Part shown: piece after piece, positions 11,466 to 21,231 of the stretch | Numbering within the stretch: position 1 is the stretch's first letter | Layout: each line of letters begins with the position of its first letter | Assembly (NCBI GenBank): GCA_963995505.1 | Contig: OZ023189.1 | Location: forward strand, 2,307,155-2,371,154 | Length of the DNA stretch: 64,000 nucleotides | Direction: 5' to 3' | DNA from: Hypericum androsaemum | Lineage: Eukaryota; Streptophyta; Magnoliopsida; Malpighiales; Hypericaceae | Translations under genes and position numbers: made by a program | Notes under the pieces: model-generated | The model's database searches: none | What the model saw: only the letters and a program-made list of their open reading frames with translations | What the model was told of the DNA's origin: nothing

Positions 11466-11868
11466 GCTCTACTTTAACTAATTGGAAAATCATGCAACTT
11501 GCCACATAATCTGCTATTTCCTTCTTCATACCGGACCACTAAAAGTTAAGCTTGAGGTCCTGATACATTTTAGTTCCCCATGGGTGTCCTGCATAGCGGG
11601 CTGTGTGTGCCTCTTCCAGTACTTTATTCTTCAATTCTTTGGCTGCAGGCACATATATCCTGCTTTGATAGTACAGGTAGCCATCAGTCCCTATATGGAA
11701 ATCCTCTACTTCTCCCCGTTCAACTTGGCATCTGAGGGCCGTAAAGGTGGCATCTCTGTGTTGTCCTTCACTCAATTGGGTTCGCAGTGTAGGTTCTAAT
11801 TCCAGGCTCGCCAGAGTACCCGTTGGATCCTTATCCTCTAATCCTAAACTTCTCAGTTCTCGTGCCAA
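11329..11868 (-). pseudogene. Gypsy integrase N-terminal zinc-binding fragment
   Basis: The minus strand encodes GYLYYQSRIYVPAAKELKNK, then VLEEAHTARYAGHPWGTKMY and, in a second frame, MKKEIADYVASCMIFQLVKV. This is the integrase H2C2 region (H...H...C..C), with one expected Cys replaced (CMIFQ instead of C..CQ). A frameshift separates the two parts near 11535. The DDE catalytic core is absent, because the frame runs into LTR-like sequence. Confidence 0.8.
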
Positions 11869-12105
11869 TTCCTCCTGTGTTGTCAGCTCGTCTGTTGGTA
11901 TGGTCCCTTCATTCTGGTCCTTACTTCTTAAGGCATCCGCTACGATATTGGCCTTCCCTAGATGGTAGTGAATCCCGATATCATAGTCTTTGATTAACTC
12001 CAGTCACCTCCGCTGTCTCATATTCAATTCCTTCTACGTGAAAATGTATTTAAGACTTTTATGGTCTGTATACATTTCACAACGTACCCCATACAAATAG
12101 TATCT

Positions 12106-12559
12106 TCATACCTTAAGAGCATGAACTACAATTGCCAGTTCTAAGTCATGAGTGGGATAATTTTTCTCGTACGGCTTGAGCTGTCTGGATGCATACGCAA
12201 TCACCTTATCATCTTGCATTAGTACACATCCCAACCCATTTTTTGAAGCATCGCTGTAGATAATAAAGTCTTTTCTCTCACTCGGCTGTGCCAGTATGGG
12301 TGCCGACACTAGTCTATTCTTCAGTTCTTGGAAACTTTGCTCACATTTCCCTCCCCATATAAACTTCACCCCCTTTTGGGTCAACCTCGTTTGTGGCATC
12401 GCTAGCTTGGAGAATCCTTCTACAAAATGTAAGCTTGTTCAGCTCCCGGTAATCCACACACATTCTTATAGTTCTGTCTTTCTTCTTCACAAATAGGACT
12501 GGTGCTACCCAAGGGGATACGCTAGGCCTGATGAATCCCTTATCCAATAACTCTACCAC
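12106..12559 (-). pseudogene. Gypsy reverse transcriptase scrap joined to RNase H
   Basis: The minus strand begins with the RT N-terminal motif ([40 protein letters not shown]) and then jumps directly to sequence before RNase H ([20 protein letters not shown]). RNase H follows ([36 protein letters not shown]). The RT palm with its catalytic Asp pair is deleted, and a frameshift lies at the junction near 12430. The protein cannot be active. Confidence 0.85.
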
Positions 12560-12580
12560 TTACACCTTCAACTCTTTCAA

Positions 12581-13210
12581 TTATGCTAGGGCCATATGGT
12601 ATGGTGCTTTAGAAACTGGTCTAGCCCCGAGAACCAACTCAATTTGAAACTCAACTACACGGTCCGAGGGTACTTCATGTACATCTTCTGAGAATACATC
12701 TGAGAACTCCTTAGCCACAGGGATTCCGTCCAATGTACCCTCACTCCGGGTATCCCGCATCGTAGCCAAATAAGCTACTGCACCATTTTGCATCATTCTC
12801 CTCGCCTCAAGAGCAGAGATTATACATAATAGTGGTTCAGTGCATTCGCTCTCGTATATGAATTCTTCTTGCTCGAGAGTGCAAAAAATGACTGCTCTTC
12901 TCCTACCATCAATGGATACGTGGTGTTCTGCTAGCCAATCCATACCTAAAATGACATCGAAATCCATCATTCCCAAAATTTGGAAATTCCCCTGGAGTTG
13001 ACGACCGCTGATGTTGATGTCACAATAACACCAATGGTCCACCAGAACAGTCTTTCCTATCGGTGCTCTAACTTCCATTTCCTCTTTACACCTATTCTTT
13101 AGTAGCTTATGTCTTCTCACAAAATGTTCAGCAATAAAAGAATGGGTAGCTCCAGAATCAAACAAAATATTTGCAGTAAAACCAGCTACTAAGAACTGGC
13201 ATGTCACCAC
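12581..13210 (-). pseudogene. Gypsy aspartic protease domain with RT leader
   Basis: The 209-codon minus-strand frame contains the retroviral-type protease active site (ILFDSGATHSFIA, with D-S-G) and the later LGMDWL motif. It ends in the linker to RT (VPSDRVVEFQIELVLGARPV). In an intact element this domain processes the Gag-Pol polyprotein inside virus-like particles. The frame stops before RT because of a lesion near 12580. Confidence 0.85.
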
Positions 13211-14488
13211 GTCTCCTCTCTGACCCGCCTCCTCTTGAATGAGTGCGTAGACCTAAACTGTAGCTTTGGTTGCTGGGTTCGCTCCTGCTGGTGTGGAGGT
13301 ACAGTTGTTAGGGCCCGCTCTTGCACGAAGTTTAGGACAGTTTGCCAGCTGATGTCCCATATTCCCACACTTGAAGCAAGCCCCAGTGATCCACCTGCAT
13401 TGTTCTTATGTGTGCCCTGCACACACCTCCCACACCATGTGTCAGCCATGTGCCCTGTATTGCTCTTGACGAAACTTCCCCCGGGTCTTGATGTTGGGTT
13501 ATATGGCCTCTTTGCATGTTCTGTAGACTGACCCCCAACATTTGGGCCCATCTTCCTCTTGACCAGCTCCTTGTTCACTTTCCTTCGCTGCAGGTTTTGC
13601 TCAACAACTAGTGCCCTCTCAAGTACGTCCTTGTATGTGGATAACATGAAAGGCACCACATGGTCCCTGATGTCTTCTGCAAGTCTCTCCTTGAATTTTC
13701 AAGCTCGAGTGTCTTCATCTAGAGAAGCAGTAGACTTGAACGTCGAGAGCCTAGAAAACTCCTGATCATACTGTGTCACTGTCATATCCCCTTGCACCAG
13801 TTGATCGAACTCTCGTGCCATCTCCCTCAGCTTGGGAGCTGGGATGAATCGATCTTTGAAGTCCTTCAAGAACACTTCTCAGCCATAAACTTCAGCTTCC
13901 ACAACCCCATTGGCATGATGGTTCGTCTCCTCTCCACCTGTATTCATTCCTGAGTTTCCCACCATCTCCGAGCATTCCCTTTCAGTATATACAAAGCGAA
14001 CATGACTTTCTTAGCTGGCAGGGAAAATGCCTTCTCTATCTCCATCACCCAGTCCTCCACTTGTATTGGGTCTTGTATACCATCAAAGTCAGGTGGCTTG
14101 ACCCTCAGAAATTCAGGGTAGGCCCCAGATGCTAGCTGAGGATGCATCACCACCGGTTCTTGCACGGCAGTAGCAGTTGCTTGCTGTTGCTAGGCCAGCA
14201 AGGTCAAGATCTATATAAGCGCACCATCGGTGTTTAAACCCAATGGGTTCAGGGGTGACGGCAGAACAACACCCGCCGGGCCATTGATATGGGCCTCAAA
14301 GTTATCATACACATTGGTGGCAGATTGTGCGTCTGAGTCAACATGCGCATTGGAGTCCGCAGGTGTACCAGTGGCAGCAACTCGCGCATTCCTGGAAGCA
14401 AGTGGAGGCAACCCTGACAGTTCCTCAGGAAGTGCTCATGTCCCGAACTTTGACCCCTGGATGCTCGGCTCCTTATTTGTGGTGCCAT
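13204..14488 (-). pseudogene. Gypsy gag remnant with zinc knuckle
   Basis: It begins near 14488 (MAPQIRSRASRG) and shifts frame several times. A gag core piece lies at 13944-14165 (FLRVKPPDFDGIQDP, KGNARRWWE). A CCHC knuckle, CFKCGNMGHQLANC, is encoded at about 13338-13380 in a different frame from the surrounding open frame. Gag forms the particle shell and binds genomic RNA. Frameshifts and stops (for example near 13659-13690 and 13944) make it a pseudogene. Confidence 0.75.
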
Positions 14489-14490
14489 AA

Positions 14491-14801
14491 TTTCTTGTCT
14501 GATATATTATCACTACAACATTAAGCTACATAGTAACTTATTGCCATGATTTCTTGCCATGATTTCTTGTCTAATCTAACATAATTATTCTGTCTTTCTT
14601 AATTATAATATAATTTCTATTTACATAGTAACTTATTAATGTAATAAAAGTATATTTATTTCGTACCCTCGTTCTTTGTTAAAAAAATTACTAAGATATA
14701 GGCATATAAATAGACCAATTGAATTAGGTACAAATAGTTGATAGGAAGTCCTATCTGAAAAGTTTCAACCTAATGATAATGTGATGATGTACATTATTTT
14801 G
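14491..14801. other. AT-rich spacer, no gene seen
   Basis: It lies between the gypsy gag start and the Copia-A insertion. A short direct repeat (GCCATGATTTCTTG, twice) lies at about 14543-14567. The expected gypsy 5' LTR is not recognisable here. Confidence 0.5.
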
Positions 14802-15012
14802 TGTTGGGTTTGAATAGAAAATTCAATGCAAGCCCAATAATGGAAAGACCTAAAGGAAAGGCCCAAAAGGGAGATGGAAGGTTGCAATCCCACATTGAAT
14901 AGAGCAAGGAGGATTTCCTTGTTTATAAGGAATTTCCCTCCTTGCCTCTCAACTTGATTGACTTCCTAAAAGGCTGACTCACCGCTAGCTGCCTGCGAGG
15001 ACGGTGCGAAGC

Positions 15013-15017
15013 ACCGT

Positions 15018-15067
<50 letters not shown>
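15013..15067 (+). repeat. GAGCAC hexamer microsatellite in the Copia-A 5' LTR
   Basis: About nine tandem GAGCAC units. The matching site in the 3' LTR (20403-20458) is followed by GCGCTCGC-type variants, so the array has changed since insertion. It creates long Ser/Cys or Ala/Arg open frames that are artefacts. Confidence 0.9.
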
Positions 15068-15068
<1 letters not shown>

Positions 15069-15431
15069 TGCGCATTGGATGCAGGTCGCAATGGGCACTT
15101 TGTGGCGCACTTGGCACTTCACACGTGCGCATCGTCTGGAGGAGCCTTAAGTATTTTGCCCGGGTCCAGAGGCAGCTGCGCAGCTACCAAAGCGACGAGG
15201 AGCTGCGAGCACCTTCAGGTTGGCCGCCGAAGAGGCACGACGGGCTGGAAAGTCCAGGAGACTTCCAGAAGGCCGAAGGGCTGCGAGATCTATCACGAAA
15301 GGGCGCCAGCGCAGCCTGGGCGCGCCTGGAAGGATCCTGAAGCCACCGAAGGGCCACGAGCGCAGCCAGTCAGCCTGCTGGCCGAGCGGACGCGTCCCTT
15401 CGGGGTGGCTGCCTCCCTGCCTCCTCCAGCC

Positions 15432-15439
15432 TATAAATA
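15432..15439 (+). promoter_or_regulatory. TATA box of Copia-A
   Basis: TATAAATA follows the GC-rich U3, and transcription would start about 30 bp downstream. An identical box occurs in the 3' LTR near 20903-20910. Confidence 0.7.
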
Positions 15440-15669
15440 GGCCTGCCCCCCTGCCAGAATCCTCATCCCAGCAGCAAGTGCACCTCCTAGCATTGTTGTC
15501 TTCTCCTCTCCCCCCGTTCTTCACTTAGAAAAGAGTCTGAAAGTTCTGTGTATATAAGGGTTCACCCGAAATTTCGAGATACGTGTGCAACATTCTTGGA
15601 AATGCCCTAAACAGTCGTTGTATCTTGGGGACGATTGCCGAAGCCCGTACCGCACTGAAATATACGGGG

Positions 15670-15684
15670 CAATCTCGTCTTACG
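15670..15684 (+). promoter_or_regulatory. U5 segment complementary to the Copia-A primer region
   Basis: CAATCTCGTCTTACG is the exact reverse complement of 15756-15770. It begins 238 bp downstream of the TATA box and so should lie within the genomic RNA. It can also pair imperfectly with 15630-15639 (GACGATTGCC), giving a local hairpin that competes with the long-range pairing. Confidence 0.8.
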
Positions 15685-15755
15685 GAGAAAGTGTCCAACA
15701 CTTGCCTCGACTGAAGTAGATCCTAATCAAGTACACCACTCCGACAAACAACAAT

Positions 15756-15770
15756 CGTAAGACGAGATTG
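15756..15770 (+). promoter_or_regulatory. Self-complementary primer-binding region of Copia-A
   Basis: CGTAAGACGAGATTG begins two bases after the 5' LTR, where the minus-strand primer site of an LTR retrotransposon normally lies. It does not resemble TGGTATCAGAGC (initiator-Met tRNA). It is a perfect 15-nt complement of LTR positions 15670-15684. Known precedent: yeast Tf1 primes from its own folded 5' RNA. The role here is inferred. Confidence 0.7.
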
Positions 15771-15781
15771 TGTACTTTAAG

Positions 15782-16680
15782 ATGGCATCGACAAGCTCAG
15801 CACCAGTGTCAGCAGTCCCGGGAACTGTCCATGCCGAAAGGCCGGCCAAGTTCAACGGTACCGAGTTCAAGAGGTGGCAACAGAAGATGTTATTCTACCT
15901 GAGACGCTCAACTTGATCCGATTCTTGAAGGAAGAGGCTCCGAAGGTGGCAAAAAATAAGGCAGATCAACAGAAGATCAACGCCCTCGATGCATGGAGTC
16001 ACAGCGACTTCCTATGCCAGAACTACGTCCTGAATGGAGTAGACGACACGCTCTACAATGTCTACGCGGAAGCTAAGACCGCTAAAGAGCTGTGGAGTTC
16101 ACTCGAGAAGAAGTACAAAACAGAGGATGCCGGAACGAAGAAATTCATCGTCGGACGATTCCTCAACTTCAAGATGGTGGACTCCAAGAAGGTCATCGAC
16201 CAAGTGCAAGAGTTGCAGCTGATCCTTCACGAGATTCAAGCCAAAGGGATGCAACTCAGCGAGTCCTTCCAAGTAGTTGCGATGATCGAGAAGCTCCCCC
16301 CGCTGTGAAAGGATTTCAAGAGCTACCTCAAGCACAAGAGGAAGGACATGGGCCTAGAAGACCTGATCGTGAGACTTAGGATCGAGGAAGACAACCGAAA
16401 GTCCGAAGTCAAGCAAGGTAAGGCCAACCCCGAGACCACCGTGCACCTCACCGAGGGAAAAGGTAGCAAGAAGAGGAAGAAGTCTGGGGATAAGCAAGAG
16501 AAGCAAGAGCCCAAGAAGAAAAAGAAGATCAAGGGCGACTTCTACAACTGCGGTAAACCCGGACACATGGCTAAGGACTGTCACCAGCTGAAGAAGAACG
16601 ACCAAGGAAGGGCTAACCTGGCTGAAGACTTATCCCAGATGGATCTTTCAGCCATTGTGTTTGAAGCCAACCTGGTGGAC
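15782..16680 (+). pseudogene. Copia-A gag (capsid/nucleocapsid)
   Basis: The chosen start is the ATG at 15782 (MASTSSAPVSAV), because the frame leads into the conserved KFNGTEFKRWQQKMLFYL. The frame shifts near 15903 and continues as ETLNLIRFLKEEAPK and VVAMIEKLPP to an in-frame TGA at 16306 where the family has Trp. It resumes to a lysine-rich region (16440-16540) and a zinc knuckle, [13 protein letters not shown]. The first knuckle Cys is replaced by Phe, so RNA binding may be impaired. The domain resembles the UBN2/copia-type Gag family. It packages element RNA in cytoplasmic particles. Confidence 0.85.
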
Positions 16681-17121
16681 AATTCGAGAGAGTGGTTCGT
16701 GGACACAGGAGCTACCCACCACGTCTGCTCGGACAAGGAGATGTTCTCGAACTATATCCCGATCGCCGGCCGAAAACTATTCATGGGAAACTCCGCAACG
16801 TCCAAGATCGTTGGTCTGGGAAAGGTGGTCCTGAAGCTGACCTCAAGAAAGGAGCTGACCCTCAAGGATGTGCTGCATGTCCCGGACATCCGCAAGAACT
16901 TAGTTTCTGGCTCACTGTTAAGCAAAGCCGGTTTTAAGCTTATATTTGAGGCTGATAAGTTTGTACTGACCAAAGTGGGTCAATTCATAGGAAAGGGTTA
17001 TCTAGAGAGGGGGCTGTTTAAGATGAATGTAATAACTGTACATCGCACCTTTAACGGTGAAAATAAAGTTAACGCTTCTTCTTACTTGGCCGAGTGTTCT
17101 AATTTATGGTTTGTAGATTAG
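16348..17121 (+). pseudogene. Copia-A gag C-terminus, protease and integrase N-terminus
   Basis: The 257-codon open segment carries the nucleocapsid knuckle and then the aspartic protease site ([12 protein letters not shown] at about 16693-16728). [19 protein letters not shown] block follows, typical of the protease-integrase linker in copia Pol. The frame is lost near 17108, where one base is missing inside the integrase zinc motif (LW then C-RLGHVN in the next frame). Protease would release mature Gag and Pol proteins. Confidence 0.85.
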
Positions 17122-17627
17122 GACACGTAAATCTAAATTCGCTAAGAAAGTTAGTAAGTTTAAATTTATTACCGAATCTAGAGTTCAACCCATCCGATAA
17201 ATGTGAAGTATGTGTAGAGGCTAAAATGACCAAAGCACCTTTCCATTCAGTGGAAAGAAGTACTACGCCTTTAGAATTAATTCATACAGACACTTGCGAT
17301 ATGAAACACGTGCAAACTAAAGGCGGGAAGAAATACTTCATCACGTTTATCAATGATTGTACGAGATACTGTTACGTATATCTCCTAAAGGGCAAAGACG
17401 AAGCTCTTGATGCTTTTAAGAGATATAAGAATGAGGTTGAAAATCAACTCAGCGTGAAAATCAAAATGATCCGAAGTGATCGAGGAGGAGAATATGTAGC
17501 TCCGTTTGAGGAACTCTGTCAAGAACACGGCATTATTCATCAGACGACTGCTCCATACTCACCTCAATCGAATGGCGTAGCTGAACGCAAAAATCGAACT
17601 CTTAAGGAGATGATGAACGCTATGTGA
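17106..17627 (+). pseudogene. Copia-A integrase, catalytic core
   Basis: The open segment starts in the zinc-binding domain ([13 protein letters not shown] ... CEVCVEAK) and continues through the core: [30 protein letters not shown] and [19 protein letters not shown]. Asp (HTD), Asp (RSD) and Glu (VAERKN) form the DD35E triad, so the catalytic residues are intact. The segment ends at a one-base deletion in the codons after MNAM near 17625. The product would insert cDNA into chromosomes. Confidence 0.9.
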
Positions 17628-18118
17628 TTAGCTCGGGCTTACCCCAGAACATGTGGGGGGAAGCTGTGCTCTCAGCTAACCACATTCTGAACAAATTGCC
17701 ACACAAGAAAAGGGATAAAACCCCATATGAACTATGGAAAGGAAGGACGCCTTCCTACGGTTACCTTAAAGTGTGGGGGTGCCTAGCAAAGGTCGAAGTA
17801 CCTAAGCCTAAGCAGGTGCGAATAGGACCCAAGACCATTGATTGCATCTTTATCGGATATGCGCAAAATAGTAGTGCTTATCGATTCTTAGTGCATAAAT
17901 CTGAAAACCCTGAGATAAACACAGGAATGGTCATAGAATCAAGGAACGCAACATGTTTTGAAGATAGCTTTCCTAATAAGAAAAGAGCTCACGAGACTAC
18001 GCTAGGGTCAAATCAGAAAGATGATAAACCTAGACGTAGTAAACGGATGAAGGTAACCAAATCTTTTGGTCCGGACTATCTAACCTATGCGTTAGAAGAT
18101 GAACCCAGGATAATCTAA
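17624..18118 (+). pseudogene. Copia-A integrase C-terminus and RT linker
   Basis: The translation continues directly from the preceding segment (SSGLPQNMWGEAVLSANHIL, YELWKGRTPSYGYLKVWGCL, IGPKTIDCIFIGYA). These are standard copia integrase C-terminal motifs. A basic hinge (RRSKRMKVTKSFG) precedes an in-frame TAA at 18116. The same frame stays readable afterwards into RT. Confidence 0.9.
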
Positions 18119-19642
18119 GAGGCATTGTCCAGTCCAGATGCTCCTCTCTGGAAGGAAGCTATCAATAGTGAGATAGAATCCATTATGCAAAACCACATGT
18201 GGGAAATCGTGGATCTCCCACCGGGCTGCAAACCTTTGGGATGTAGGTGGATCCTAAAAAGGAAATACAAAGCTGATGGATCAATCGATAAGTACAAAGC
18301 TTGATTGGTAGCTAAGGGGTTCAAACAGAAGGAGGGATATGATTTCTTTGACACATATTCACCGGTCACAAGAATCACATCGATTAGAGTACTCATAGCT
18401 GTTGCAGCAATCTATAACCTCGAGATCCACCAAATGGATGTAAAAACAGCTTTCCTAAATGGAGAACTGGAAGAGGAGATATACATGGAGCAACCTGAAG
18501 GGTTTGTGGCTCCCGGTCAAGAGCATAAAGTGTGTAGACTAGTCAAGTTACTATACGGGCTAAAACAAGCGCCGAAACAGTGGCACGAGAAATTTGACAG
18601 AACAATGTTGTCAAATGGATTTAAGATCAATGAGTGCGATAAATGTGTTTACATTAAGGGCACACCTGAAGCTTACGTAATTGTATGTCTCTATGTAGAT
18701 GACTTACTAATTATGGGAAGCAATAAAGAGGTTATTGTGAAAACTAAGAACATGTTAAAGAATCACTTTGACATGAAAGATATGGGTCTGGCAGACGTCA
18801 TACTAGGAATAAAAATTTCTAGGAAAGTTGACGAAATTATCTTGACGCAATACCACTACGTGGAAAGCGTGCTCAAGAAATTTGAAGCTTTTGATAAACC
18901 TCCGGTTAAGACTCCAGTAGATTTGAATCTACACTTAGCCAAGAATCGAGGGGACCCAGTATCTCAACTGAAGTATGCGCAAATTATCAGGAGCTTGATG
19001 TATTTAACAAACTGTACTCGTCCCGATATTGCGTACTCGGTTAGCAAACTTAGTAGATTCACAAGTAATCCAGGAAAGGATCACTGGCTAGCTCTAGAAA
19101 GGATTTTACGGTATTTAAAACATACCATAAATCATGGCATACATTATGCTAAATATCCAGCTGTATTAGAAGGATACAGTGACGTAAACTGGATATCGGA
19201 CACTAAGGACTCCAAATCCACGAGTGGATACGTATTCACCATAGGAGGAGGAGCTGTGTCTTGGAAGTCCTTTAAACAAACGTGCATAGCTCGATCCACC
19301 ATGGAGTCGGAGTTTATAGCACTAGACAAAGCTGGGGAAGAAGCTGAATGGCTCAGAAACTTCCTAGAGGATATTCCGTGCTGGAGTAAACCGGTGCCTC
19401 CCGTATTGATACATTGTGATAGCATGTCTGCAATCGGGAGAGCACAAAGTACATTGTACAACGGAAAGTCTCGACACATCCGTCGGAGACACAATACCGT
19501 AAGACAGTTGATCTCTAGTGGGGTGATCACCATTAACTATGTAAAGTCCAAGGACAACTTAGCTGATCCTTTTACAAAAGAAATCAATAGAGATCAAATG
19601 TACAACGCAGTAAGGGGAATGGGATTAAAATCCACACACTAA
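18119..19642 (+). CDS. Copia-A reverse transcriptase and RNase H
   Basis: The frame runs from [20 protein letters not shown] through a TGA at 18302 (family Arg; CGA to TGA) into an uninterrupted 445-codon stretch at 18305-19642. RT motifs seen: [37 protein letters not shown] and the catalytic [11 protein letters not shown]. RNase H motifs: [45 protein letters not shown] and the [10 protein letters not shown] block. It ends at a normal C-terminus (GMGLKSTH). The enzyme pair would copy element RNA into double-stranded DNA. The open part looks intact; start and expression depend on the broken upstream polyprotein. Confidence 0.92.
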
Positions 19643-20185
19643 AGAACGTCCATAGCGGTAACTCAACCATGATGAGTGGAGATCCCACAAACTTGGTTCA
19701 ATGAGAAAACTAAGTTATAGAGGGTTCAGTTAATCACCTGGAACCTATCTCATTCTCAGAAGCTGCCCAGGTATTAACCTGCAGAGGTGTGGTAAGGTTA
19801 AGCATTACGCTTTTAATAATTCCTATACCTTGATTAAGGTGGAGTATAGCAGGATACTCCTGATAGGAGATCACCTATGTAAGTGTGAAGTGAGGCCGCT
19901 TCAAATGGGAAAAACACTTATGAATCCAAGATACGGTCCAAGGCCGAAACGGACACAACGTGAGAACCCAAATATACTAGGGTTATTATTGTGTAAATTT
20001 TATTATCTTGGTTTACACCAAAAGCTGACGGTTCAAAACATCGCGTTCACCGAGCAGCGAGTAAATCTGATAACATATTACTAGAGAAGGTTCAAAGCCG
20101 CAAGCTACCTATCTCGATGCAATAATAACACGTCAGAACTTTCGATTAGAGTATGCATGCATTAATCATCATTCATGTGGGGGAT
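19643..20185 (+). other. Copia-A 3' untranslated region with conserved blocks
   Basis: It is non-coding, but strings of sequence are shared with the equivalent region of Copia-B (33359-33957): AAGGTTAAGCATTA.GCTTTTAAT, GCAGGATACTCCT, GAGATCACCTAT and CATCGCGT.CAC. GGATACTCCTGATAGGAG can fold locally. It ends with the polypurine tract ATTCATGTGGGGGA next to the 3' LTR, identical in both elements. A role in RNA packaging or priming is inference. Confidence 0.7.
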
Positions 20186-20401
20186 TGTTGGGTTTGAATG
20201 GAAAATTCAATACAAGCCCAATAATGGAAAGGCCCAAAGGAATAGCCCAAAAGGGAGATGGAAGGTTGCAATCCCACATTGAATAGAGCAAGGAGAATTT
20301 CCTTGTTTATAAGGAATTTCCCTCCTTGCCTCTCAATTTGATTGACTTCCTAAAAGGCTGACTCACCGCTAGCTGCCTGCGAGGACGGTGCGAAGCACTG
20401 T

Positions 20402-20458
<57 letters not shown>

Positions 20459-21226
20459 CGCTCGCGCTCGCGCACAAGCACGTCCATGTGCGCATGGCGC
20501 ATTGGACGCAGGTCACAATGGGCATTTTGTGGCGCACGTGCGCATCATCGCGAGGAGCTGGAGGAGCCTTAAGTATTTTGCCCGGGTCCGGAGGTAGCTG
20601 CGCAGCTACCAAAGCGACGAGGAGCTGCGAGCGCCTTCAGGTTGGCCGCCGAAGAGGTACGACGGGCTGGAAAGTCCAGGAGACTTCCAGAAGGCCGAAG
20701 GGCTGCGAGATCTATCACGAAAGGGCGCCAGCGTAGCTTGGGCGCGCCTGGAAGGATCCAAAAGCCACCGAAGGGCTACGAGCGCAGCCTGGCGCGCCTG
20801 GAAGGATCCAGAAGCCACCGAAGGGCCACGAGCGCAGCCAGTCAGCCTGCTGGCCGAGCGGACGCGTCCCTTCGGGGTGGATGCCTCCCTGCCTCCTCCA
20901 ACCTATAAATAGGTCTGCCTCCCTGCCAGAATCCTCATCCCAGCAGCAAGTGCAACTCCTAGCATTGTTGTCTTCTCCTCTCCCCCCGTTCTTCACTTAG
21001 AAAAGAGTCCGAAAGTTCTGGGTATATAAGGGTTCGCCCAAAAGTTTCGAGATACGTGTGCAATGTTCTTGGAAACGCCCTAAACAGTCGTTGTATCTTG
21101 GGGACGATTGCCGAAGCCCGTACCGCACTGAAATATAAGGGGCAATCTCGTCTTACGGAGAAAGTGTCCAACACTTGTCTCGACTGAAGTAGATCCTAAT
21201 CAAGTACACCACTCCGACAAACAACA
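20186..21226 (+). repeat. 3' LTR of Copia-A (1041 bp)
   Basis: It matches the 5' LTR nearly throughout and has the same ends. The extra length comes from the GAGCAC/GCGCTC array (20403-20475) and a tandem duplication of about 50 bp (GGCGCGCCTGGAAGGATCC unit, about 20740-20820). It is followed by the TSD TTTTG. Confidence 0.93.
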
Positions 21227-21231
21227 TTTTG

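Larger units (their letters stand above)
10257..14490 (-). mobile_element. Decayed minus-strand Ty3/gypsy chromovirus-like element
   Basis: Minus-strand fragments occur in gypsy order: gag (14488-13205), protease (13210-12600), a reverse transcriptase scrap (12559-12430), RNase H (12399-12106) and an integrase zinc-binding region (11868-11460). The types resemble Tekay/Del chromoviruses. Large deletions removed the RT catalytic core and the integrase catalytic core. Downstream sequence from about 11465 to 10257 looks like LTR, with an end that reads TGTCACGACTC on the plus strand. No matching LTR was found at the 5' side near 14490-14801, so the element is truncated there. Confidence 0.8.
14802..15753 (+). 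repeat. 5' LTR of Copia-A (952 bp)
   Basis: It starts TGTTGGGTTTGAAT and ends CCGACAAACAACA. It contains a GAGCAC hexamer array (about 15013-15067), a GC-rich U3, a TATA box at 15432-15439 and a U5 segment complementary to the downstream primer region. It differs from the 3' LTR mainly by a shorter hexamer array and by lacking one copy of a roughly 50-bp tandem duplication. Confidence 0.93.
14802..21226 (+). mobile_element. Copia-A: nearly complete Ty1/copia element, 6425 bp, TSD TTTTG
   Basis: Two LTRs (14802-15753 and 20186-21226) with TGTTGG...CAACA ends bound it. TTTTG precedes (14797-14801) and follows it (21227-21231). The internal order is gag, protease, integrase, RT, RNase H, which is the Ty1/copia order. 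A polypurine tract (TGTGGGGGA) abuts the 3' LTR. The LTRs are highly similar except for tandem-repeat length changes, so insertion was fairly recent. gag-pol has about three frameshifts and three in-frame stops, so this copy is inactive on its own. The primer-binding region is not tRNA-like; it is complementary to the element's own LTR (see separate entries). Confidence 0.95.

Noticed and set aside
14923..15528. Several long open frames on both strands (Ser/Cys-rich, Ala/Arg-rich) in the Copia-A 5' LTR
   Set aside because: They arise from the GAGCAC hexamer array and GC-rich U3. The same frames reappear in the 3' LTR and show no codon bias or family.
20307..20996. Ala-Arg and Ser-Cys repeat proteins in the Copia-A 3' LTR
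   Set aside because: Same LTR artefact as in the 5' copy.
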